The notes under the pieces are model-generated. The model saw nothing but the letters and a program-made list of their open reading frames with translations. It was not told the DNA's origin and ran no database searches. Source: CAZFQD01 sp964520885 (GTDB lineage Bacteria; Bacillota; Clostridia; Oscillospirales; SIG519). Taken from it: a stretch of DNA of 11,535 nt. The position numbers and the translations under genes were made by a program. Of this stretch, positions 5,294 through 11,535 are shown one piece after another (the first letter of the stretch is position 1; the number at the start of each line of letters is the position of its first letter). The stretch spans positions 1-11,535 of the forward strand of contig CAZFQD010000070.1 of the NCBI GenBank assembly GCA_964520885.1, in the 5' to 3' direction.

Positions 5294-5852
5294 AGTAATC
5301 AACTCCTTTGACTTTTTCACTCTTTAATTTTGAATTTCTTTTATTCTTATCTTTATTTTTTGAAAACATAGTATTAATATTCATTTTATACTGTTTTGCT
5401 TTAAAAATAAAGTGATTTGCAATATTTTTTTTAATAATTCGCATATTTTGTGCGTTTTTTTTATAAATAGGGTGTGCAAAATTGTAAATTACCTTTATTG
5501 GATAAAATATAACCTTAATTACTGCACAAAAAAACTTATCTAAAATCTTAATTACTGTTTTTGCACTTTTAATTACCAAAATACCAATTGTAAAATAATA
5601 TACTGTTGCTCCCAAAAATGTACCTAATAACAAAAATAATCTTATCTGCCCATTGTTAATATTGAAAATGAATGAAAATGTAAGAACACTTGCTAAAATG
5701 AAAAATAATGAATCTTCTACAAAAACAGCACCCTTACTTGAAGGAAAAGCCACTCTTAATATTCTGAAAATATCATAAACAGCACCTAAAAACAATCCGA
5801 AACAAATAGAAAACAAAAACTCTTTCAACTGAAGTGCAACTGAAACCTCCAT
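5220..5852 (-). CDS. yabQ: Spore cortex protein YabQ
   Basis: Sporulation membrane protein of 210 residues, the same size as Bacillus YabQ, which is needed for spore cortex formation and sits in the forespore outer membrane. Hydrophobic segments lie at about 8-28, 47-65 and 71-96, with the conserved GLFLGAVYDIFRILR motif at 19-33. A further amphipathic stretch at about 104-125 (FFCAVIKVIFYPIKVIYNF) is followed by a long, very basic tail. The start ATG has GGAGGAG close upstream and lies 14 bases after the yabP stop. The last 25 residues are encoded over the divIC start, out of frame; VKGVDYY is read from the divIC ribosome site. The sequence alone does not show whether that tail is functional. 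Confidence 0.88.
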   Translation of the reverse strand: MEVSVALQLKEFLFSICFGLFLGAVYDIFRILRVAFPSSKGAVFVEDSLFFILASVLTFSFIFNINNGQIRLFLLLGTFLGATVYYFTIGILVIKSAKTVIKILDKFFCAVIKVIFYPIKVIYNFAHPIYKKNAQNMRIIKKNIANHFIFKAKQYKMNINTMFSKNKDKNKRNSKLKSEKVKGVDYYGEKKKSKSNNSDRLIQHSSRFSN

Positions 5853-5866
5853 AACTCCTCCACAAA

Positions 5867-6148
5867 CTACTTAAATAGTTTAGAGAGAAACCCGCTATTT
5901 TTTTTAGTGTCCTCATCAGAATAATTAATACTAACTATATCACCTTCAACATTAAGTTCGCCACTTTCAACGCTTAACTTATTAATATGAAGGTTATCTC
6001 CTTTTACAGTTAGAACTCCCATATCTGTAAAGAGTACTATTGAAGCCTCATCAAAACTATCAACTTCTTCAATTCCTGAAACTGAAAGGTTTTTGCGATT
6101 TTCCATAATAATATTATGTGCCTTTTTAAATTTATTTTCTTCTATCAT
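5867..6148 (-). CDS. yabP: Sporulation protein YabP
   Basis: A 93-residue YabP/YqfC-type protein, involved in forespore coat and cortex assembly under mother-cell control in Bacillus. It is mostly beta-strand in character with the family pattern NLSVSGIEEVDSFDEASIVL, then GVLTVKGDNLHINKLSVESG and GDIVSINY. There is no signal peptide or membrane span. ATG 6148 is preferred because GGGGAG lies eight bases upstream. An in-frame ATG at 6217 would overlap rqcP, has no ribosome site and adds 23 unrelated residues. The ribosome site can pair with CCCCTT just after the rqcP stop. Confidence 0.88.
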   Translation of the reverse strand: MIEENKFKKAHNIIMENRKNLSVSGIEEVDSFDEASIVLFTDMGVLTVKGDNLHINKLSVESGELNVEGDIVSINYSDEDTKKNSGFLSKLFK

Positions 6149-6158
6149 AAATATCTCT

Positions 6159-6194
6159 CCCCTTAAACAATATATTAATATATATGCAAAGGGG
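6159..6194 (-). promoter_or_regulatory. Hairpin covering the yabP ribosome binding site
   Basis: AAGGGG of the yabP Shine-Dalgarno (minus strand of 6159-6164) is exactly complementary to CCCCTT (minus strand of 6189-6194). The bases between include the perfect palindrome atatattaatatat (6170-6183). CCCCTT begins seven bases after the rqcP stop, within reach of a terminating ribosome. This suggests that yabP translation depends on ribosomes finishing rqcP. The coupling is inferred; the complementarity is seen. Confidence 0.45.
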
Positions 6195-6201
6195 TTATTA
6201 T

Positions 6202-6444
6202 TTATTCTATAATGCAATATAAAGAGGACGCATCCCCTTTTAAAATATGCTCAACGGTTTGCAAAACCTCAATTTTAAAAGTTTTACCACCAAGAGTAAT
6301 ACCTAATATATCTCCAATTTTAACCTCGTATGAAGCCTTAACAACCTTTCCATTAACTGAAATTCTGCCTGTATCACAAGCTTCATTTGCAATAGTTCTT
6401 CTTTTAATTATTCTTGAAACCTTTAAATATTTATCAATTCTCAT
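6202..6444 (-). CDS. rqcP: RqcP, S4-domain ribosome quality-control factor
   Basis: A compact S4 RNA-binding protein of 80 residues (YabO in Bacillus, HslR/Hsp15-like). RqcP binds stalled 50S subunits near the peptidyl-tRNA and works with RqcH in alanine tailing of stuck nascent chains. The S4 signature is clear: MRIDKYLKVSRIIKRRTIAN, then CDTGRISVNGKVVKASYEV and KIGDILGITLGG. ATG 6444 gives the canonical MRIDKYLK start; the only ribosome signal is a weak GTGGTG just ahead. ATG 6456, in frame, has no ribosome site. It follows hup after a 90-base spacer with a hairpin and precedes yabP, the standard order. Confidence 0.93.
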   Translation of the reverse strand: MRIDKYLKVSRIIKRRTIANEACDTGRISVNGKVVKASYEVKIGDILGITLGGKTFKIEVLQTVEHILKGDASSLYCIIE

Positions 6445-6487
6445 TAAGCACCACATTAAAAATTATTAAATAATAATTAGATATTTT

Positions 6488-6522
6488 CATAAGGAACGAG
6501 GTCAAAACCCCCGTTCCTTATG
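6488..6522. repeat. 11-bp perfect hairpin after hup
   Basis: cataaggaacg (6488-6498) pairs exactly with cgttccttatg (6512-6522). Two more G-C pairs follow past a mismatch. It starts 11 bases after the hup stop. Neither strand has a T-run next to it, so a standard terminator is doubtful. It could protect the 3' end of hup mRNA and let hup be expressed above its neighbours. Confidence 0.55.
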
Positions 6523-6533
6523 ACTATAATTAA

Positions 6534-6809
6534 TTACTTACCAACTGCCTCTTTAAAAGCCTTACCAGCCTTGAAAACTGGAACTTTTGAAGCAGGAATA
6601 TTAATAACTTCCTTAGTTCTTGGATTTCTGCCTTTTCTTGCTCCTCTTGCTCTAACTTCAAATGCGCCAAAACCAACAAGCTGTACTTTATCCCCAGCTT
6701 TAAGTGCCATTTCAATGACATCAACTAATGAATTTACTGCTTTTTCGGAATCCTTCTTTGATAATCCTGCTCCTTCAGCAACCGCTGCAATTAACTCAGA
6801 CTTATTCAT
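6534..6809 (-). CDS. hup: DNA-binding protein HU
   Basis: Histone-like nucleoid protein of 91 residues, the family's standard length. It acts as a dimer that bends and wraps DNA without sequence specificity. Visible parts are the N-terminal helices (MNKSELIAAVAEGAGLSKKD), the conserved VGFGAFEVRARGARKGRNP stretch at 45-63, and the beta-arm RNPRTKE with the DNA-intercalating proline at about 63. The start ATG has AGGAGG seven bases upstream, the strongest ribosome site in the block, as expected of an abundant protein. It lies between mazG and rqcP, the clostridial arrangement; Bacillus lacks it at this spot. Confidence 0.96.
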   Translation of the reverse strand: MNKSELIAAVAEGAGLSKKDSEKAVNSLVDVIEMALKAGDKVQLVGFGAFEVRARGARKGRNPRTKEVINIPASKVPVFKAGKAFKEAVGK

Positions 6810-6856
6810 TTTTTATCCTCCTATTTTTTTATATTTTAATCTTTTTTGGTTTCCCA

Positions 6857-7663
6857 TTAAAGATTAAATAACTTTGTTTTATCCCAAAGAATATCCATTT
6901 CTTTTAAAGATAATTGTTCTAAATTTTTGCCTTGGTTTAATGCTAATTGCTCCATTTTGGAAAAACGATATGTAAATTTATCACAAGCAGAATATAAAGC
7001 CTGTTCACTATCACAATCAATAAACCGAGAAATGTTTACAACTGCAAAAAGCAAATCTCCCAATTCTTCCTTAATATGATATTTATCTCCTAAAACAATA
7101 GCCTCTTTAAGTTCTAAAAGTTCCTCATAGGCTTTATCAATGGCTCCGTCAACACTATCCCAATCAAAGCCAATTTTAGCCGCTTTTTTTTGGATTTTTT
7201 GACTTCTGATAAGTGACGGCAAGGATTTTGCAACACTTTGTAAAACTTGACTATGAGTTGAATGCCCTTTTTCATTTTTTTTGATTTCGTCCCAATTTTT
7301 AAGTACTTGATTTGTTGTATTGGCAAGAACATCTGAAAATATATGTGGATGACGAAGAATTAACTTTTTACATATTCCATCACAAACTTCATCAATATTA
7401 AATTTGCCTTCATTACAAGAAATTTCGCAGTGGAAAACAACCTGCAAAAGAATATCCCCTAATTCTTCTTTTAAAAGCTCATCATTATCAGAATCAATGG
7501 CTTCAATAGCCTCATAGGTTTCCTCTATTAAATTATTTCTTATTGATTTATGCGTTTGCTCTTTATCCCAAGGGCAAAGGCAACGCAGAATTGACATTAT
7601 CTTAACAAGGTCATCATAAGTATAATTGGATTTTCTTAGCAAAAAATCTACTTCTTTATTCAT
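6857..7663 (-). CDS. mazG: MazG nucleoside triphosphate pyrophosphohydrolase
   Basis: House-cleaning enzyme that hydrolyses nucleoside triphosphates to monophosphates and pyrophosphate. There are two MazG repeats. The first has CPWDKEQTH (30-38), EETYEAIEA (47-55), EELGDILLQVVFH (66-78) and RHPHIF (104-109). The second has GFDWDSVDGA (165-174), AYEELLELKEA (178-188) and EELGDLLFAVVN (199-210). The acidic EExxE...ExxxD sets are the magnesium ligands. The length is 268 residues. The N-terminal tetrapyrrole-methylase-like domain of Bacillus YabN is absent, as in many clostridia. The gene starts six bases after the spoVB stop with only a distant AAAGGA inside spoVB, so translation is probably coupled. 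Confidence 0.95.
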   Translation of the reverse strand: MNKEVDFLLRKSNYTYDDLVKIMSILRCLCPWDKEQTHKSIRNNLIEETYEAIEAIDSDNDELLKEELGDILLQVVFHCEISCNEGKFNIDEVCDGICKKLILRHPHIFSDVLANTTNQVLKNWDEIKKNEKGHSTHSQVLQSVAKSLPSLIRSQKIQKKAAKIGFDWDSVDGAIDKAYEELLELKEAIVLGDKYHIKEELGDLLFAVVNISRFIDCDSEQALYSACDKFTYRFSKMEQLALNQGKNLEQLSLKEMDILWDKTKLFNL

Positions 7664-7669
7664 TTTATA

Positions 7670-9292
7670 CTATCTATCCTTTATTTTCAAGTATTTTTGA
7701 AAAGTTTTTACGATTTTTTTAATAATTTCATCGTTTTTATCTACTAAACCACTCAAAAACAATAAAACTACATAGATTATAGCACCAATTGGCATTGCAA
7801 TCAATAGGGAAACCTTAAAATTTATAAATTTTCCCAAATAATAATACGCAAAATAAGCAACCAAACAGCAACCCAAAGCACAAATAATCGGTTTTACAAA
7901 TACTTCTATTATTTTTGGGTAAACATTCGTGTATTTATAAAGCCAATAAAAATTCAAAATAACAATTATTATATAGCAAATATTTGTGCTAATTGGTGCT
8001 CCCATCATTCTAACACTTGGAATACCAATTAAAATGTAATTTACAATTAATTTTACAGCCCCACCAATTAAAATGCTAAACACAGGAATAAAAGGCTTTC
8101 CAATGCTTAGAAAAATTGCATTAGTTATACAAGCTAAACAAAGAGGAATTACCGCTAATGAAAGCACTGTCAACAAAGGGACTGCTATTCCTACTCCTAT
8201 TGGCCTTGAACTAAATAATAAATTTAATATGGGATATGCAAAAAAAGATATTCCAATAGCCATAGGAGTTGCTAAAATTGAAGTAACCTTATATGTGTAA
8301 TTAATAGTATTGTTAATTCTTCTTTTGTTATTAATGGCAAAAGCGGCGGCAATTGCGGGTATTATTGAAGTGGAAATACCTAAGATTATTAGTGTCGGCA
8401 TATTAAAAAAGGTTACTGCCATACTTGAATAACTTCCATAAAGTATATTTGCCTGCTGTGCACTAAGCCCGGATGCTACGAGCCTTTTCATTATTAGCAC
8501 TAAATCCATAGCATTTGTCATATTTAAAGATAAAGCAGAAATCATAACAGGCAAAGCTAAAGCTAAAAATTCTTTTAATATTTCAGGCGATTTTCTTGAA
8601 GGCAAAGCCTTAATATAAGCAGGCAGAGCCGACTTTAACCTTTTAATTAAAAATACCAATAAAATATAAATCCCACTTGCAAAAGAGCCGATTGTTACCC
8701 CCGAAATTGCACCGGCTGAAACTATTGGTAAGGAATAGCCTTTTTTTAATAACAAATAAGGTATTAATAGACCAAAAAAGCATTTTGTAACCGCTTCAAT
8801 TAAATTTGCAATTGCAGTCGGCACCATATTTGAATAGCCTTGAAAATAGCCTTTTATTGCGGCTGTGGCAGTAATAATAAGTATTGAAGGGGCTACTACT
8901 ATAAAAGAATAATAAGAATAAGGATTATTAAGAAATCCCGACAAAAAGGATGCTCCACTTATCAAAAAAACGGTTAAAAAAAGGCTAACAAAAATATAAA
9001 CAAAAATTGCTACCTTTAAAATTCGTCTGCTTTCGTTAAATCGTCCTAATGCATTGGCAGAGGCGACCATTTTAGAAATTGCAACAGGCAAGCCGGCAGT
9101 TGCAATAATAAAAATAATTATGTAAATAGTGTAGGCACTGTTTAAATACCCCATACCCTGCTCACCAATTAAATTGGTTAGGGGTATAATGTATAAAGCA
9201 CTCAAAACCTTAACTAATACATTTGATATAGTTAAAATCAAAGCACCTCGGACAATCGTGCTTTTGTAATCAGTAGTAGGCAAATAAAACAC
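7670..9292 (-). CDS. spoVB: SpoVB/MurJ-like polysaccharide flippase family protein
   Basis: A membrane protein of 540 residues with about 14 predicted spans, of the oligosaccharide flippase superfamily that includes MurJ, SpoVB and YabM. Members move lipid-linked sugars, such as the peptidoglycan precursor, across the membrane; SpoVB is needed for spore cortex. Family hallmarks are the N-terminal IVRGALILTISNVLVKVLSA, the LIGEQGMGYLNSAYTIY stretch, KGYFQGYSNMVPTAIA and the later LGISTSIIPAIAAA. Placement directly ahead of mazG supports the YabM/SpoVB assignment over a general exporter. The listed start is GTG 9292, but AAGGG lies only two bases away. TTG 9283 is better spaced and may be the real start. 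An AT palindrome precedes it. Confidence 0.85.
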   Translation of the reverse strand: MFYLPTTDYKSTIVRGALILTISNVLVKVLSALYIIPLTNLIGEQGMGYLNSAYTIYIIIFIIATAGLPVAISKMVASANALGRFNESRRILKVAIFVYIFVSLFLTVFLISGASFLSGFLNNPYSYYSFIVVAPSILIITATAAIKGYFQGYSNMVPTAIANLIEAVTKCFFGLLIPYLLLKKGYSLPIVSAGAISGVTIGSFASGIYILLVFLIKRLKSALPAYIKALPSRKSPEILKEFLALALPVMISALSLNMTNAMDLVLIMKRLVASGLSAQQANILYGSYSSMAVTFFNMPTLIILGISTSIIPAIAAAFAINNKRRINNTINYTYKVTSILATPMAIGISFFAYPILNLLFSSRPIGVGIAVPLLTVLSLAVIPLCLACITNAIFLSIGKPFIPVFSILIGGAVKLIVNYILIGIPSVRMMGAPISTNICYIIIVILNFYWLYKYTNVYPKIIEVFVKPIICALGCCLVAYFAYYYLGKFINFKVSLLIAMPIGAIIYVVLLFLSGLVDKNDEIIKKIVKTFQKYLKIKDR

Positions 9293-9296
9293 AACC

Positions 9297-9330
9297 CTTA
9301 AATATTATATTTTAATATATAATATTTAAG
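9297..9330 (-). promoter_or_regulatory. 14-bp palindrome at the spoVB ribosome site
   Basis: Bases 9297-9310 and 9317-9330 are perfectly complementary around a six-base loop; all pairs are A-T except the outermost C-G. On the minus strand the second arm ends in TTTAAG, and AAG is the first part of the only Shine-Dalgarno-like AAGGG before spoVB. The stem would therefore hide part of that site. It could also be an operator. The spacer from 9331 to 9376 shows no convincing promoter. Confidence 0.5.
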
Positions 9331-9376
9331 CGGAAGGTGGATTATTCTATTATCTAAAATTGAAATACAATATATT

Positions 9377-10324
9377 TCACAAAACTTTTAAAATTTCTTC
9401 TGCAATTCTTTTAATTACAGGAACACAAACCGAATTTCCTATTTGTTTGTAAGCATCTTCAATCTTTATTGAACTTGGAAACTTAAATTCTTTTGGAAAA
9501 CCTTGAAACTCTAAGCATTCTTTGATTGTTAGTTTTCTAATAGAATAATTATCCTTTACTACAGGAACTCTATTCTTTTTTATTCCCATAGTAGCTGTTA
9601 AAGTGGGACACAAATTGTTTTTTACTTTTCTTAATCCTTTTTCTGACATGCTATAAATACTGTTTTCATCTTTTACATTATTTAAAAGAAACGAATAAAT
9701 TGAGTCCGTATTTTTATAATAATAAATTTCATGCTTTTTTTCTGTTCTATTAATAATATCTGATGTTTTTGTTGTCAATTCTATTGGTTCAGGGAACTTA
9801 AATGCATCACATTTATTCAAATCTTTAAAAGCTATAATGAAAATTCTGCTCCTAGGTTGAGGAATATTTCCAAAATTATCTGCCTGCATAACCTTATAAC
9901 GAACTGAATAACCAAATTGTGCCAAAGTAGTATATATAACTAAAAATGTTTTTTCATCATCATGTTTAATCAAATTTTCTACATTTTCTAAAAAAATAAT
10001 CTGTGGTCTAATATAATCAACAACTCTTGCAATTTCAAAAAATAAATTACCCCGACTATCTTTAAACCCTTTTTGCATTCCTGCAATTGAAAACGGTTGA
10101 CAAGGAAAACCTGCGGTTAATATATCTACATTTGGTATAGTAGATATTTCAACTTTTCTGATATCTTTTTCAATTAAATAACCATTCCCAAAGTTTTTTC
10201 TATAAGTTTTACATACAGCAATATCAAAATCGTTTGCCCATACAATTTCAAACCCATTTTGTTTAAAACCTAAGCAAATGCCACCAATACCTGCGAACAT
10301 ACTCCCTACTTTTGGTCTGCTCAT
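9377..10324 (-). CDS. DNA (cytosine-5)-methyltransferase, second of pair
   Basis: Transfers a methyl group from S-adenosylmethionine to C5 of cytosine in a specific DNA site. All core motifs are present: I FAGIGGICLGF (10-20), IV GFPCQPFS (72-79, catalytic Cys75), VI ENVENL (113-118), VIII QPRSRIFI (156-163), IX RKLTIKECLEFQGFP (263-277) and X QIGNSVCVPV (294-303). The target-recognition part between VIII and IX is short (about 95 residues) and includes CPTLTA. The 315-residue enzyme looks intact. ATG 10324 has AAAGGGTG five bases upstream, and the gene follows its partner after 33 bases, so the two are co-transcribed. The recognition sequence cannot be read from the protein. Confidence 0.95.
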   Translation of the reverse strand: MSRPKVGSMFAGIGGICLGFKQNGFEIVWANDFDIAVCKTYRKNFGNGYLIEKDIRKVEISTIPNVDILTAGFPCQPFSIAGMQKGFKDSRGNLFFEIARVVDYIRPQIIFLENVENLIKHDDEKTFLVIYTTLAQFGYSVRYKVMQADNFGNIPQPRSRIFIIAFKDLNKCDAFKFPEPIELTTKTSDIINRTEKKHEIYYYKNTDSIYSFLLNNVKDENSIYSMSEKGLRKVKNNLCPTLTATMGIKKNRVPVVKDNYSIRKLTIKECLEFQGFPKEFKFPSSIKIEDAYKQIGNSVCVPVIKRIAEEILKVL

Positions 10325-10357
10325 CTTTTCACCCTTTAAAATTTGAAAAAAATAAAT

Positions 10358-11527
10358 TTAACATTTAATCTCAAACAATTTTTTCGCTATTGTTTGAATC
10401 ACTTCTACATTAACAGCATTGCCAAACTGTTTATATGCTTGCATGCCATTCTTGTTAGGAATAAATGTGCTAGGAAAACTTTGCAATCTTGCTACCTCAC
10501 TTATAGTAAGTCTTCTCTTATATTTGCCAATGATTGGCACCTGAACAATTGCTACTAAGGCAGGAAAAGTATTTGGTTTTTTTACTCTAATCCCCGAAGG
10601 TCTAAATTGAATTACCCCATCCCAAATTGAATTAATACTATCTCCAGCTTGCCACTCCATTTTTCTTTGAGTTGGTGTAAAATTCTCTAAATTATCATAC
10701 TTTTCTAGCCATTGTTTAATAAAAAATTGATTATTATTAAATAGCAAAATATTCTTTTCAATGAATTCTTGTTTCCATTTTGGTAATTTCTTATCTATTT
10801 CACTGCACAAGAAATATTCTGCCCATATGGGAAATCCAATAATCTTTTCTTTGATTCCTTGATAAAACTCATCCCAAGCATTTAGTACTTTTTCCTCATG
10901 ATTTGATATATAATACTTTTCTTCAACCTTGCCTTTAAAAACTATATCATATATACTATTTTCTTCTTTTGTTTTTAATTGTCCCAAATCAATATGCAAA
11001 TCATTATTTTTATTAATGGAATCATTAATACCTAATATTACTACTCTTTCTCGCAGTTGGGGTATTCCCAATTGATGTGGACTAATTATTATTGGAACAG
11101 GCGTCAACCTAAATCCTAAATTTCTTAATTGCTTATATATTGTTTTCCAAGTATTGCCTTCATCGTGAGTAACTAAATTTCGCACATTTTCAAGAATAAT
11201 ATACTTTGTTTTATGATATTTTAATATTCTTTCTATTTCAAAAAATAATGTTCCTCTTGTATCGCTCATTCCTCTTTGATATCCAGCTTTTGAAAAGGCT
11301 TGACATGGAAATCCTGCACACAGTACATCGTGCTTAGGTATTTTTTTTTCGTCTACCTCACGAATATTGCAATCTGCATTAACACCATAGTTAGTATAAT
11401 ATGTTTCAATGCAATATTGGTCAATTTCAGATGCAAACACACATTCACCACCCAAATTTTCCATTGCTTGATGAAACCCACCAATTCCAGAAAACAAATC
11501 AACAAACTTAAATTTATTCTTTTCCAT
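10358..11527 (-). CDS. DNA (cytosine-5)-methyltransferase, first of pair
   Basis: A second intact C5-cytosine methyltransferase of 389 residues. Motifs: I DLFSGIGGFHQA (10-21), IV GFPCQAFS (72-79, catalytic Cys75), VI ENVRNL (113-118), VIII QLRERV (157-162), IX RRLTISEVARLQSFP (338-352) and X QFGNAVNV (367-374). Up to motif VI its spacing is identical to the downstream enzyme, but the recognition region is far longer (about 175 residues) and unrelated by eye. That region contains WKQEFIEKN, RKMEWQAG and IQFRPSGIRVKKPNTFPALV. The two therefore likely share ancestry but recognise different bases or strands. ATG 11527 has GTGGA four bases upstream. The window ends eight bases beyond, so a restriction gene could lie just outside. 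Confidence 0.95.
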   Translation of the reverse strand: MEKNKFKFVDLFSGIGGFHQAMENLGGECVFASEIDQYCIETYYTNYGVNADCNIREVDEKKIPKHDVLCAGFPCQAFSKAGYQRGMSDTRGTLFFEIERILKYHKTKYIILENVRNLVTHDEGNTWKTIYKQLRNLGFRLTPVPIIISPHQLGIPQLRERVVILGINDSINKNNDLHIDLGQLKTKEENSIYDIVFKGKVEEKYYISNHEEKVLNAWDEFYQGIKEKIIGFPIWAEYFLCSEIDKKLPKWKQEFIEKNILLFNNNQFFIKQWLEKYDNLENFTPTQRKMEWQAGDSINSIWDGVIQFRPSGIRVKKPNTFPALVAIVQVPIIGKYKRRLTISEVARLQSFPSTFIPNKNGMQAYKQFGNAVNVEVIQTIAKKLFEIKC

Positions 11528-11535
11528 TTTTCCAC

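Noticed and set aside
6149..6217. Longer yabP start at 6217 overlapping rqcP
   Set aside because: The 23 extra residues do not fit the family, and no Shine-Dalgarno precedes that ATG. ATG 6148 has GGGGAG.
6530..6724. Second minus-strand frame within hup
   Set aside because: It is out of frame with the unmistakable HU protein and low in complexity; a shadow of the real gene.
8073..8300. Plus-strand 75-residue open frame inside spoVB
   Set aside because: It is antisense to a well supported membrane protein gene, with no ribosome site or recognisable motif.
10343..10558. Plus-strand 71-residue frame at the 3' end of the first methyltransferase
   Set aside because: It is antisense to motifs IX and X of the methyltransferase and lacks a ribosome site.

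Overview
The window is AT-rich DNA from a low-GC, Gram-positive, endospore-forming bacterium, most likely a Clostridia-type Firmicute. The main evidence is the gene block on the minus strand, which reads in transcription order spoVB, mazG, hup, rqcP (yabO), yabP, yabQ, divIC and yabR. This is the conserved sporulation and division cluster of Bacillus and Clostridia, here in the clostridial form with an HU gene between mazG and the S4 gene. Genus cannot be told from the sequence.

Every confident protein gene is on the minus strand, so transcription runs from high to low coordinates. At 11.5-9.4 kb lie two adjacent DNA cytosine-C5 methyltransferases with different target-recognition regions and no restriction enzyme in view. 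At 9.3-4.6 kb lies the spoVB-to-yabR block, covering envelope lipid-linked flipping, nucleotide housecleaning, nucleoid packaging, ribosome-associated quality control, spore coat and cortex assembly, and the divisome. At 4.3-0.28 kb lies a run of metabolic and RNA genes: thioredoxin reductase, uridine phosphorylase, a GlmU-like nucleotidyltransferase lacking the acetyltransferase domain, mini-ribonuclease III and a YitT-family membrane protein. At the left edge a short, very basic 40-residue ORF on the plus strand converges on yitT.

The spacers are rich in structure. The strongest signal is at 4335-4450: a perfect consensus promoter (TTGACA, 17 bp, TATAAT) on the plus strand, about 55 bp of C/U-rich sequence, then a GC-rich hairpin with a T-run. 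This is a complete-looking small RNA gene opposite to all its neighbours. Other spacers hold degenerate 7-bp-periodic tracts (about 267-287, 1651-1727 and 4491-4518), a pair of 36-bp REP-like elements between 9-bp direct repeats (3270-3396), a terminator-like hairpin between divIC and yabR, and hairpins that appear to cover the ribosome binding sites of yabP and spoVB.

Functionally, the yab block links growth (divIC, rqcP, yabR, hup, mazG) with sporulation (spoVB, yabP, yabQ). The two methyltransferases look like an accessory insertion at the head of this block, where Bacillus has spoVT and mfd. I did not find tRNA, rRNA, CRISPR or transposase genes. All identifications are from motifs read by eye, without database searches.
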